DNA from: Bifidobacterium sp. ESL0704
Lineage (GTDB): Bacteria; Actinomycetota; Actinomycetes; Actinomycetales; Bifidobacteriaceae
DNA: 64,000 bases
Assembly (NCBI RefSeq): GCF_029392075.1
Contig: NZ_CP113929.1
Span: 1,240,001-1,304,000 of the forward strand
Direction: 5' to 3'
Each line of letters starts with the position of its first letter. Position 1 is the stretch's first letter. Position numbers and translations under genes: made by a program. This document shows positions 37,884 to 46,398 of this stretch, in pieces. The notes beneath the pieces were generated by a model. That model was not told where the DNA came from. It did no database searches and saw only the letters and a list, made by a program, of their open reading frames with translations.

Positions 37884-39968
37884 ATGGCAGAAGAACAGCG
37901 CGGCAATCGCGGCGGCAATTCATACGGTCACGGTTCGTCCCGTTCAGATGGCGGCTATCGAGGCCACGGTGGATTCCGAGGCAATAATCACGGCGGCGGC
38001 TACCACAAGGGCGGTCACGGCGGTTATCGTGGCCACGATGACGATCGGCGCGGCGGCTACCGCGGCAATGGTGGCGGACACCGCGACTTCCACCGCGATG
38101 ATCGACGTGACGGCGAACGCAGCGGCGGACACCGCGGATACGGTGATGGAGATCGCCGAGACTTCCACCGCGACGGTGAACGCGGCGGCTACCGCGGAGG
38201 AGACCACCGTGGCGGTTATCGCGGTCACGATGACGATCGGCGCGGCGGCTACCGCGGCAATGGCGGTGGACACCGCGACTTCCACCGCGACAATGAACGA
38301 GGAGGCTACCGCGGAGGTAACAATCGTCATGACTTCCAGCGTGATGACAGGCGAGATTTCCATAAAGACGGAGACCGCAGGGACTTCCACAAAGGAGGCT
38401 ATCGCCACGATGACGACCGTCGTGGAGGCTACCGCGGCGGAGACGACCGCAGGGACTTCCACCGCAATGACGATCGTCGAGGCGGCTACCGTGGCAATGA
38501 CCGTCGCGATGGCGACAGGCGTGATTTCCGTCGTAACGATGATCGCAGGAACGGTTACGACTCTCGAGGCAACGGCCGTCGGGACTTCCACCGAGATGAT
38601 CGGCGTGACGGTGAACGCGGCGGATACAAGAGCTATAACAACCATCGTGACGATCGCCGTGATAATCGTCGTGGCGGTTACCACAACGACGGGCGTGAGG
38701 AATACATGCACAGGGGCCCGCGTCGCAATTCCGATGGGACCGTCTCGTTCCCGTCGCAGAACCCGTACACCGATCGTCGACCCGGTGAGCCCCGCATGCC
38801 CAAAGGCATGGAATGGTCGATGCTCTCCAAGGACGAGAAGGAACGGCTGAGGGGACTCTCCAAGGAGCACGCCGAGAACACCGGTCTGCACATTCTTGCC
38901 GCCTACGCGCTTGAGGAAAGCGATCCCAAGGCCGCCCGCGAACACGCCGAATGGGTCGCTCACCAGGCCTCCCGCATCGACTTCTCCCGTGAGACCCTGG
39001 CATTCATCGCTTATCGTCAGGGCGATTACAAGACCGCCTTGAAGGAGTTCCGCACCGCGCATCGCATGAACGGCTACAACGACTATCTGCCGTTCATCGC
39101 CGATTGCGAACGCGGACTCGGCAATCCCAAGCGCGCCATTGAAATGGCGATGTCCGATGACGCCAAGGAGCTCACCGGCGAGTCAAAGGCCGAGATGTTC
39201 CTCGTCTACGCCGGAGCGTTGGGTGATTTAGGGCTTTGGGACAAGGCCGTTGATGTGGTCAGCAAGCTGGCCGGCACCAAAGGTCTACCCGGCGCCTACC
39301 GCATGCGCGCCCTGCAGGCCGAACAGTATTTCCTCGAGGAATCCGGGCGCGGAGATGAAGCCGCCGATCTCGACACCACCATCGAGCAGCTTGAAAACAA
39401 GTATGCCGACATGGACGATGACGATATCGATGCCGAAGAAGTGGTCATCGACTACGATCTCGAGCGTCTGCCCGACGATATGATGGAACAGCTCGGCATC
39501 ACCGAGGACGATGCGCAGTATGCACCCGTTGATCCGTATGAGGAAGACGACGAGCGCGAGCACGAAGACCATGATTCCGATTCCGAACAAGACGAAACGG
39601 ATGAGGATTCCGAAGAACAGGCAGGGGCCGAGCTCGATACCGACGCCGATCTTGACGACCAATCCCAGTCGGCTCTCGATCCGGAAACACCGGAAGCCCA
39701 ACAAAGCGCTGATGCTACGGCGCAGCAAAACGCCGATGGTATGGAAGTCGTCGACGAATCAGGCGATGAGAGCGCAGACCAGGAAGCCGCCCTGAACGCG
39801 GAAGGCAACACCGAAGAAGACGACGAGGCGCAGACCCAGGACGACGGCGACGATGATGAAAACGAGTTGCCTGCCGAGGAGGCGACCGCAGGTGCGCAAG
39901 ACCCCACAGATCCGGCCGTCGAGCAGGAGGCCGCCGACGAAAAAGACGGATCCGGCGAAGAGGAGTAA
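37884..39968 (+). CDS. RGG/RDF-repeat, TPR-like and acidic-tail protein
   Basis: This is a 694-residue protein of three unlike parts. Residues 1-275 are repeats rich in Arg, Gly, Tyr, Asp and His (RGGYRG, DRRDFHRDD, GGYRGHDDDRR) resembling RNA-binding RGG regions. Residues about 305-500 are helical and TPR-like (AYALEESDPKAAREHA, AYRQGDYKTALKEFRTAH). Residues about 505-694 are strongly acidic. A 27-residue block occurs twice, 63 residues apart, showing recent tandem duplication. Its place between tyrS and the HAD phosphatase matches that of a TPR protein (Rv1691) in Mycobacterium, from memory, so the middle domain is probably ancestral. A role in RNA or ribosome biology is only inferred. Confidence 0.8.
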   Translation: MAEEQRGNRGGNSYGHGSSRSDGGYRGHGGFRGNNHGGGYHKGGHGGYRGHDDDRRGGYRGNGGGHRDFHRDDRRDGERSGGHRGYGDGDRRDFHRDGERGGYRGGDHRGGYRGHDDDRRGGYRGNGGGHRDFHRDNERGGYRGGNNRHDFQRDDRRDFHKDGDRRDFHKGGYRHDDDRRGGYRGGDDRRDFHRNDDRRGGYRGNDRRDGDRRDFRRNDDRRNGYDSRGNGRRDFHRDDRRDGERGGYKSYNNHRDDRRDNRRGGYHNDGREEYMHRGPRRNSDGTVSFPSQNPYTDRRPGEPRMPKGMEWSMLSKDEKERLRGLSKEHAENTGLHILAAYALEESDPKAAREHAEWVAHQASRIDFSRETLAFIAYRQGDYKTALKEFRTAHRMNGYNDYLPFIADCERGLGNPKRAIEMAMSDDAKELTGESKAEMFLVYAGALGDLGLWDKAVDVVSKLAGTKGLPGAYRMRALQAEQYFLEESGRGDEAADLDTTIEQLENKYADMDDDDIDAEEVVIDYDLERLPDDMMEQLGITEDDAQYAPVDPYEEDDEREHEDHDSDSEQDETDEDSEEQAGAELDTDADLDDQSQSALDPETPEAQQSADATAQQNADGMEVVDESGDESADQEAALNAEGNTEEDDEAQTQDDGDDDENELPAEEATAGAQDPTDPAVEQEAADEKDGSGEEE
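38019..38291 (+). repeat. In-frame ~80-bp duplication within the RGG region
   Basis: The segment 38019-38100 recurs at about 38211-38291 with few substitutions, encoding the same peptide starting GGYRGHDDDRRGGYRG. The offset is a whole number of codons. Shorter related repeats fill the space between. Confidence 0.75.
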
Positions 39969-41005
39969 TGGCGACAGTGCTCAAGGCAACCGAACAGCCT
40001 CTCGAACAGGCGTACAAGCTGGCGTTGCTCGATCTTGACGGCGTGGTCTACAGGGGCAAAAACCCTGTGGATTACGCCAGCGAGTCGATCGCGAAAGCCC
40101 AGCATGCCGGTATGACGGTGGAATACACCACCAACAATTCCTCCCGTTATCAGCAAACCGTGGCGCAACAGCTTCGCGGTTTTGGCCTTGAGGTCGAGCC
40201 TTGGCAGGTCATCACATCCTCGGTTGTGGCCGCACGAATGGTGGCACGTGCCGTGCCAAGCGGGGCCAAGGTGCTCATGGTCGGTGCCGGCCATTTGCGT
40301 GAGGAGTTGGAAAAACAGGGGCTGACGGTAGTCGATCGGGTAGAGGACGATCCGGTGGCCGTGGTGCAGGGATGGTATCCCGAGGTCACGTGGAACGAAC
40401 TCGCCAACGCGGCCTACGCCGTTGAACGCGGTGCGAAATATTTCGTCACCAATCTTGATCTGACGATTCCACGCGAATTGGGCATCGCCCCCGGTTCCGG
40501 GTCGATGGTCCAGGCCGTGATGAACGCCACGGGCGTTGAACCGGTCGCATCGGCGGGAAAACCGGAAGCCGCGATGTATGATGAGGCGCGGCTCCTGGCC
40601 TCGCACGACGGCGCCACCTTGGTGCCGAAGGCCGAATGCCTGGCCATCGGCGACCGGCTTGACACGGATATCGAAGCCGGCAACCGGGGCGGCTATGATT
40701 CCTTGGCCGTCCTTACCGGCGTGGCCGATTCCAAGCAGCTGATGCTGGCCGCGCCCCATCTGCGTCCCACCTTCATCGCCCGCGACCTGCGCGAGTTGCA
40801 CGAGACTATGCCGGCACCCGTCCAGGTCTCGAAGAGCGAATGGGAATGCGGATCTGCTTCGGCAAGCGTCGAAGGCAACGCAGTACTGGTCAGCGATAGC
40901 GCTGATATCAACGCATTGCGTGCCGCGTGCAGCCTGCTCTGGGACCTGGCTGACAGCGAAAAGGCCGATGCCGCCGCATTGCAACTGCCTGAGTTCAGGC
41001 TTTAG
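39968..41005 (+). CDS. HAD-IIA family phosphatase (NagD-like)
   Basis: This 345-residue haloacid-dehalogenase hydrolase is of the NagD/4-nitrophenylphosphatase type. Motif I is LLDLDGVVYRG, motif II falls in EYTTNNSSRY, and motif III with the C2-type cap leads to CLAIGDRLDTDIEAGNRGG (motif IV). A C-terminal tail of about 70 residues goes beyond the core. It probably dephosphorylates small metabolites such as glycolytic side products. The ATG overlaps the stop of the upstream gene (TAATG), indicating coupling. Confidence 0.9.
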   Translation: MATVLKATEQPLEQAYKLALLDLDGVVYRGKNPVDYASESIAKAQHAGMTVEYTTNNSSRYQQTVAQQLRGFGLEVEPWQVITSSVVAARMVARAVPSGAKVLMVGAGHLREELEKQGLTVVDRVEDDPVAVVQGWYPEVTWNELANAAYAVERGAKYFVTNLDLTIPRELGIAPGSGSMVQAVMNATGVEPVASAGKPEAAMYDEARLLASHDGATLVPKAECLAIGDRLDTDIEAGNRGGYDSLAVLTGVADSKQLMLAAPHLRPTFIARDLRELHETMPAPVQVSKSEWECGSASASVEGNAVLVSDSADINALRAACSLLWDLADSEKADAAALQLPEFRL

Positions 41006-41013
41006 GAGATTCC

Positions 41014-41220
41014 ATGGTTTCCCGCTATGAGGAAGAACACGCAACGGCCGACAATGCCGAGGGAGACGAACGCCATGACGTCACCGCATTCGATGACTTG
41101 TGCGTGCGTTATCCCAGGCTCGAAGGACTTGGCGATCTCGACGCCGAACAAACGATCGAGGTGTTTCGCGACGTTTTGGACACCATGAACGGTGATTTGA
41201 ACAGTCAGCAACGAGCATGA
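41014..41220 (+). CDS. Small conserved acidic protein between the HAD gene and tlyA
   Basis: This 68-residue, acidic, probably helical protein contains DLCVRYPRLEGLGDLDAEQTIE. AGGAGATT precedes the ATG by about 5 nt, and the start is only 8 bp after the HAD stop, so it is likely real. Mycobacterium also has a small gene (Rv1693) at this position (from memory). The function is unknown. Confidence 0.65.
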   Translation: MVSRYEEEHATADNAEGDERHDVTAFDDLCVRYPRLEGLGDLDAEQTIEVFRDVLDTMNGDLNSQQRA

Positions 41221-41433
41221 TCGGCTGACGTGAAGTTCGGCATCAAAGGTGACGGAAACGGTGAAACGGTGAGGTCGGGAATCCTCCCATCAAGACGTGT
41301 CGTGGCGATTTTGGTCGCGCCTGCGTGCGAATGCCCGGGTTGTCATCACGGCGGAACGTCGTTTTCAGCCGTTGCGGAATCGGTCTGTCAGTTGCCGTTT
41401 ACCAGACGTTTATCAGGGGAAGGGTGATCAGAC

Positions 41434-42168
41434 ATGCGTTTGGACGCATACATGGCTGCTGCACAATTGGCGCATAGCCGTACCCAGGCCCAGCGCCTCA
41501 TCCGTTCCGGAAAAGTCCGTGTCGCGGGACGGCTCGCGAGCAAACCTTCCATGCAGGTCGACAACAGTGCAGTGATTGCGGTCGACACCGGTGACGACTA
41601 TGTGTCGCGAGGGGCCTACAAGCTGCTCGGTGCCTTTGATCGATTCGGCGATTCGGGTCTGCCGTCGCCGGCAGGCCGTCATTGCCTGGATATCGGTGCT
41701 TCCACCGGCGGTTTCTGTGACGTCCTGCTTCGGCATGGGGCTTCGCAGGTCATTGCCCTTGATGTCGGGCACGGCCAGCTGGATGCGCGCATAGCCGCCG
41801 ATTCGCGCATCATCGAGATGAGCGGCGTCAATGTTCGCGATGTCGAACCGGAAGACCTGCCGTATCGTCCGGATTTCATCGTTTCCGACGTGTCCTTCAT
41901 TTCGCTGACCTATGTGATTCCGGTGATCGCCAAGATCGCCGCGAACCATGCCGATATCGTGCTTCTGGTCAAACCGCAGTTTGAGGTGGGCAAAGGCCAT
42001 CTTGGCAAGAACGGCGTGGTGGAAGACGAGAAACTCCGTCAGAAAGCGTTGAACAACGTGTGCCGTTGCGCCACAGCCAACGGGCTCGATGTGGTCGGCA
42101 CCTGTCCCTCGCCGATACAGGGGACCCACGGTAACCGGGAATACCTGCTTTATGCCGCCCTGCGCTGA
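41434..42168 (+). CDS. tlyA: TlyA family rRNA 2'-O-methyltransferase
   Basis: TlyA methylates cytidine riboses in 16S and 23S rRNA; loss causes capreomycin resistance in mycobacteria. Residues 1-60 form an S4 RNA-binding domain (RLDAYMAAAQLAHSRTQAQRLI). The FtsJ-like SAM domain follows with CLDIGASTGGFCDVLL, the catalytic-site region VSDVSFISLTY, and VLLVKPQFEVGKG. At 244 residues it is slightly shorter than usual. AGGGGAAGGG lies upstream. Its 3' end overlaps the convergent bactofilin-like gene by 19 bp. Confidence 0.92.
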   Translation: MRLDAYMAAAQLAHSRTQAQRLIRSGKVRVAGRLASKPSMQVDNSAVIAVDTGDDYVSRGAYKLLGAFDRFGDSGLPSPAGRHCLDIGASTGGFCDVLLRHGASQVIALDVGHGQLDARIAADSRIIEMSGVNVRDVEPEDLPYRPDFIVSDVSFISLTYVIPVIAKIAANHADIVLLVKPQFEVGKGHLGKNGVVEDEKLRQKALNNVCRCATANGLDVVGTCPSPIQGTHGNREYLLYAALR

Positions 42169-42839
42169 AGGGCTTCATACTCGCCTTCATTCCAACGGCG
42201 TTCGATGAGCTTGACGCTGGAGGTCCTGTCGAACCTCAAATCGTCGTCGAATATGACTTTCTCGACATGGGTATGATCGTGCAACGATACATAGCCGGCC
42301 TCAATCTTTTGGCTGATGGTGCTGCACAGCACCACATTGTCGGCCGTGATCCGTGGGATACTGCTGGGCTTGAGATACCCTTTCATGCCGAATCTTTCGA
42401 ACATGGTCGTGCGTATCGGCCGTATTTCAAGTCTGTCCGCTTCGGCATACTCCCCGATGGTGGCGTGGCCTGTTATCCTGGCGTCCGTCGCCGTCAGGGA
42501 TTTGGCTTCGACCAGACCGTTGACGCGGGCGGTTGTTTTGACGTAGAGGCCGTGATCGGTTTTGATTTCGCCTGTCAGATCGATTCTGCGTGAGCAGATG
42601 CATTGTTTGGCGCTGATGCGTCCATGCCCGGCAAGAGAATCGGAGACGAGTCGGCTTGAACAGTTCAGCATTCCGCCTTCCATGACGATTCTGCGCCCTC
42701 GGCAAAACGCCGCCTGCAGGATTCCTTGCACCACCAGCGTATCGAACGTCACGTTTTCATACATTCTGGCGTTGCCGTGAACGATGAGGACACCATAGTC
42801 GCCGCCTTTGATGGTTCCGCCGAAGGTGTTGAGGTTCAT
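42150..42839 (-). CDS. Bactofilin-like polymer-forming protein
   Basis: This 229-residue protein is built of short beta-strand repeats with regularly spaced Gly and Val/Ile (GTIKGGDYGVLIVHGNARMYENV, GHGRISAKQ, GLVEAKSLTATDARITGHATIG), as in bactofilins and related right-handed beta-helix proteins. There is no signal peptide. Its C-terminus departs from the repeat pattern. Bactofilins form cytoskeletal filaments; a role in cell shape here is inferred. It is the only minus-strand gene in a block (tlyA-nadK-recN) that is contiguous in Mycobacterium, so it looks inserted. AAGGAGA precedes the ATG. Confidence 0.65.
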   Translation of the reverse strand: MNLNTFGGTIKGGDYGVLIVHGNARMYENVTFDTLVVQGILQAAFCRGRRIVMEGGMLNCSSRLVSDSLAGHGRISAKQCICSRRIDLTGEIKTDHGLYVKTTARVNGLVEAKSLTATDARITGHATIGEYAEADRLEIRPIRTTMFERFGMKGYLKPSSIPRITADNVVLCSTISQKIEAGYVSLHDHTHVEKVIFDDDLRFDRTSSVKLIERRWNEGEYEALQRRAA

Positions 42840-42866
42840 CTCGTCTCCTTTTGGCCGTCAGACATT

Positions 42867-42897
42867 TTTCATACCGTTTCATACCGTTTTCATACTG
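42867..42897 (-). repeat. Three tandem CGGTATGAAA repeats upstream of the bactofilin-like gene
   Basis: On the minus strand, CAGTATGAAAA, CGGTATGAAA and CGGTATGAAA lie in tandem with a 10-11 bp period, about 30 bp upstream of the ATG. One-turn spacing suggests a regulator-binding array or a slippage-prone leader. Confidence 0.6.
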
Positions 42898-42961
42898 CCG
42901 CTATCTGTATTACATGAAGTCGAGGCAAAAAAGAAATCAGAACATAGGCATCATTCAAAAA

Positions 42962-42977
42962 ATCAAGATTTCTTGAT
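42962..42977. promoter_or_regulatory. Perfect palindrome ATCAAGATTTCTTGAT
   Basis: The 7-bp arms ATCAAGA and TCTTGAT surround a TT centre in the very AT-rich divergent region between the bactofilin-like gene and nadK. It looks like an operator for a dimeric regulator. The rest of this 338-bp gap shows only promoter-like AT-rich sequence. Confidence 0.45.
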
Positions 42978-43177
42978 ATCATAAAATAGCGAATATTATC
43001 TTAAAAGAATGTTCTGCTTCGCATCGCCACGGCGAATCCCCGTTGGCGCCATCCTGCCTCCGACGCAGCCTTTCCTCCTGGCGGATTGCCTTGGAGTAAG
43101 CTTCTTGTAGACACCGTCCGGTTAGGATATAAGCGCAGACGGTCACAGCGGTTTGACGCAGGAAAAGAGGCAGGACG

Positions 43178-44323
43178 ATGGTCGGTAAACGCCATGCGGT
43201 CATGGTCACTCATGCTCATCTTCGTGAGACCAGCCTTGTCGTGCGCGAGGCGGTCGAGCAGCTTGAGCGCGCCGGGTTCTGCGTTCGAATCGTCGACAGC
43301 CTCGATCCGCCTAGATTCGGTGAGTCTTCCCCCATCGTCGACAGCGACACGGAGATTGTGGTCGTGCTCGGCGGGGACGGCACGATTCTGGGTGCGGCGG
43401 AACTGGTCCACAATACCGAAGTTCCCATTCTCGGTATCAATCTGGGACATGTCGGATTTCTTGCGGAATTCGAGAGTTTTCAATTAAGCGAAGCCATCGC
43501 CCGTGTCGCCGGTCGGGACTATTCGATTGATGAACGCAATCTGGCGAATGTGTCCGTGACTTCTCCGGACGGCAGCACGACGCTCAGCGATTGGGCGTTG
43601 AACGACATCACCATCCAGCAGGCCGATCGCGACCACATGATCGAGCTTTCCGTCGGCGTCGATGGGGTGGAGGCCAGCTCGTTCAGCTGCGATGGCGTGA
43701 TCATCTCGACGCCGACCGGCTCGACGGCCTATGCGTTCTCCGCCGGGGGTCCGATTATCTGGCCGGACGTCAAGGCCTTGCAGCTGATACCGCTGGCCGC
43801 CCATGCCCTGTTCACGCGCCCGATGGTGATCGGGGAGCATTCGCGCTTCACCGTCGATCTGATTGACGATTCCCTGACCGAGGGCTGGATCTGCTGCGAT
43901 GGCAGAAGGAAGATGAGACTCGGGTACGGAACCAGGACCACCGTCCATCTTTCCTCGCGCACTGTCAGGCTCGCCAGCCTTTCCGGCGTGCCGTTCACCA
44001 ATCGTCTGGTCACCAAGTTCAACCTTCCCAGCGTCAGTCTTCGTCAACGTTCGCGTCTCGAGGAACGCAAACGGGAAGGCATCATCGCCAACGAAAACAA
44101 AGCCCGGGTGTGCTATCCTTTGGCGGTCGGACAACAGGGGGAGTGGAACGGGGTCACTGCGGAGCCAGCACATGATGGTGTCGGGCCGTTCTCTGCCGGT
44201 TTCCCGCAGTCCGGAAGCGACGTCAAAGGAATTGACGAAACGGACGCAGGAAATAAAAAGGACACTGCTGCGCATCGCGACAGGCAAGGCCTGGACGGAA
44301 AACAGGATGCGTCTGAAAGGTGA
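43178..44323 (+). CDS. nadK: NAD kinase
   Basis: NadK phosphorylates NAD+ to NADP+. The 381-residue protein has the catalytic VVLGGDGTILGAAEL (about residue 65) and LGINLGHVGFLAEFE, plus the substrate loop TPTGSTAYAFSAGGPI (about 175). About 70 residues at the C-terminus (from RKREGIIANENK) are polar and beyond the conserved fold. AGGCAGGA lies upstream. It ends 6 bp before recN. Confidence 0.95.
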   Translation: MVGKRHAVMVTHAHLRETSLVVREAVEQLERAGFCVRIVDSLDPPRFGESSPIVDSDTEIVVVLGGDGTILGAAELVHNTEVPILGINLGHVGFLAEFESFQLSEAIARVAGRDYSIDERNLANVSVTSPDGSTTLSDWALNDITIQQADRDHMIELSVGVDGVEASSFSCDGVIISTPTGSTAYAFSAGGPIIWPDVKALQLIPLAAHALFTRPMVIGEHSRFTVDLIDDSLTEGWICCDGRRKMRLGYGTRTTVHLSSRTVRLASLSGVPFTNRLVTKFNLPSVSLRQRSRLEERKREGIIANENKARVCYPLAVGQQGEWNGVTAEPAHDGVGPFSAGFPQSGSDVKGIDETDAGNKKDTAAHRDRQGLDGKQDASER

Positions 44324-44329
44324 AACACG

Positions 44330-46159
44330 ATGCTTGAAGAACTGGAAGTGCGCAATCTCGGGCCCATTCGTTCTGCACTATTGAGTCCGAACAAGGCAAT
44401 GACCGCCATTACCGGTGAAACCGGTGCAGGCAAATCGATGCTGTTGAGCGCGATTCGTCTTATCTCGGGAGCGACGGCCAGCGTGGCGCGGGTATCCGCC
44501 GGCGCGGATTCGGCGTGGGCCCAGGGAATTTTCGATGTCGACGAAAACGGTGAGGCGACCCGTCTCGCGCAGGATGCCGGAGCATTGGATATCGATGGCG
44601 AAAAGAGCGACCCGGATCCCGACGAAATCGGTCGGCAAGAACTATTCCTCTCGCGTATGGTTCCTGCTTCCGGACGTTCCAGAGCGGTATTGTGCGGGCA
44701 CAGCGTTCCCAGGAATGTGCTTGGCAACGTCGCCGCACAGCTGGTCACCATTCATGGGCAGGCCGATCAGATGCGTCTGGCAGCGCCGGCGCGGCAGCGG
44801 GAATTTCTCGATATGGCCGCCGACGACACAGCCGAACGTGACGCCTATCGTCAAGCCTGGCAACAGCTGCAGATCATTGACCAACGGTTGAGCAATGTCA
44901 CCAATCAGGAGGCATCGACCCGCGCACGAACGGATTACCTGCGGGAATCCATCGAACAGATCAACAAGGTGGATCCCAAACCTGGTGAAGACGAGGAACT
45001 CAAGGAGAAACGCTCACGCGTCGAAAACGCAGCGGAAATCGCCCAGGGTGTGGGGTCGGCGCTTTCTGCATTGGATGCCTCGCAAGTGGATTCCGACAGC
45101 GACGCACAAGGAGCCTCCGATGCCATCACCCATGCCATCCAGGCATTGCGCACAATCCATGTAGGCGGCTCGTTTGGCCAGGCCGCCGACCGCTTGGAGT
45201 CGTTGAACGCCGATCTTTCCGATATCGTGTTCTCGCTTTCCAACGAAGTGGATACCGACGGTGATGCCGAGGGATTGGATGCCATCAACTCCCGCATTCA
45301 CGAACTCGACGAGCTGACTCGACGTTGGGGGCCGACTCTCGAAGACGTCATCGCCTGGCGGGACAAGGCGGTGTTCGAAGTCGAAGATCTGGACGCCTCG
45401 CCAGAAAAGATCGATGAACTCAAGGCACAGCATCAACAGGCTTTCGACAAGGCGCTCAAGACGGCGACCGTCTTGAGCAAGAAGAGGAAGCTCGCGGCGA
45501 AGGCGCTGGCCAACATGGTCACCAAGGAGCTTTCCGCCTTGGCTATGGCGGGAGCAGGCCTTGAGATACGCGTGGTAAGGCGCGGTGTGTCTTCGGAAAA
45601 CACAAGCACGACGGCCGCAAACGGCGAAAACGATACGTCTTCCGGAATTTCCACCTGGCCGTTGGATGCCAATGGCATGGATGACATTGAATTCCTGTTC
45701 ACCCCGTTCCCGGGTTCCCCGCAATTGCCGATGGGCAAAAGCGCGTCCGGCGGTGAGTTGAGCCGACTGATGTTGGCCCTGGAACTTTCTGTGGCCGAGA
45801 AGCGTACAACCGGTTCAAGCGATATGACCTTCATCTTTGATGAGATTGACGCCGGCGTAGGCGGCAAGGCGGCGCTTGAGCTTGGCAAACGCTTGGCCAA
45901 GCTGTCGCAGACCTCGCAGGTCATCGTCGTCACCCATCTCGCACAGGTCGCCTCGTGGGCCGATGCTCAATTCGTGGTCAGCAAAGGCAAAACGGATGCC
46001 GATGCCAAAAGCGCGGGTTCGAAGCCAACCGTTGAAACGACCGTCAATGAGGTCACCGGAGATGCCCGTATCCACGAAATCGCCAGAATGCTCTCCGGCA
46101 GCGAATCCGCCACGTCCCTAGATCACGCCAAAGAACTCCTTGCTCAAAGCAAATTATGA
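44330..46159 (+). CDS. recN: DNA repair protein RecN
   Basis: RecN is an SMC-like ATPase acting early in double-strand break repair. The 609-residue protein has Walker A GETGAGKSMLL (about residue 24), long coiled-coil arms in the middle, the ABC signature ASGGELSRLMLALE near 475, and Walker B FIFDEIDAGVGG near 505. Two acidic or Ser/Thr-rich loops in the second half are likely linkers. The tlyA-nadK-recN order is ancestral in Actinobacteria. Elements D and E follow. Confidence 0.95.
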   Translation: MLEELEVRNLGPIRSALLSPNKAMTAITGETGAGKSMLLSAIRLISGATASVARVSAGADSAWAQGIFDVDENGEATRLAQDAGALDIDGEKSDPDPDEIGRQELFLSRMVPASGRSRAVLCGHSVPRNVLGNVAAQLVTIHGQADQMRLAAPARQREFLDMAADDTAERDAYRQAWQQLQIIDQRLSNVTNQEASTRARTDYLRESIEQINKVDPKPGEDEELKEKRSRVENAAEIAQGVGSALSALDASQVDSDSDAQGASDAITHAIQALRTIHVGGSFGQAADRLESLNADLSDIVFSLSNEVDTDGDAEGLDAINSRIHELDELTRRWGPTLEDVIAWRDKAVFEVEDLDASPEKIDELKAQHQQAFDKALKTATVLSKKRKLAAKALANMVTKELSALAMAGAGLEIRVVRRGVSSENTSTTAANGENDTSSGISTWPLDANGMDDIEFLFTPFPGSPQLPMGKSASGGELSRLMLALELSVAEKRTTGSSDMTFIFDEIDAGVGGKAALELGKRLAKLSQTSQVIVVTHLAQVASWADAQFVVSKGKTDADAKSAGSKPTVETTVNEVTGDARIHEIARMLSGSESATSLDHAKELLAQSKL

Positions 46160-46181
46160 ATATCATGTTTAACGGTTAGTC

Positions 46182-46271
46182 GCTGTTGGCTGGGATATAC
46201 AATGTTCGACACGCTCCGGGCCGCTCAGACCAAGTCTTTACGGTCGAACATCGCATATCCCAGCCAACAGC
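46182..46271 (-). repeat. Palindromic intergenic element, copy D
   Basis: This 90-bp copy has outer arms GCTGTTGGCTGGG and CCCAGCCAACAGC, perfectly complementary over 13 bp and unlike the arms of the other copies. The core pairs GATATACAATGTTCGAC with GTCGAACATCGCATATC. It starts 23 bp after recN. Confidence 0.88.
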
Positions 46272-46398
46272 TAATCAACAACAAAAAGTGATTGCATTAG
46301 ATTTTTGTGGGAAAACTATATTTTAGCTGTTTTTATTCGCTTCAGGCCGTATCTTTGTGCAAGTGAGCGGGTTGTGAGTCAGTTAACCTTTAACATGA

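Noticed and set aside
41230..41427. 65-residue ORF between the small acidic gene and tlyA
   Set aside because: It starts at a GTG without an RBS, has no recognised motif and unlikely composition. The tlyA leader explains the space.
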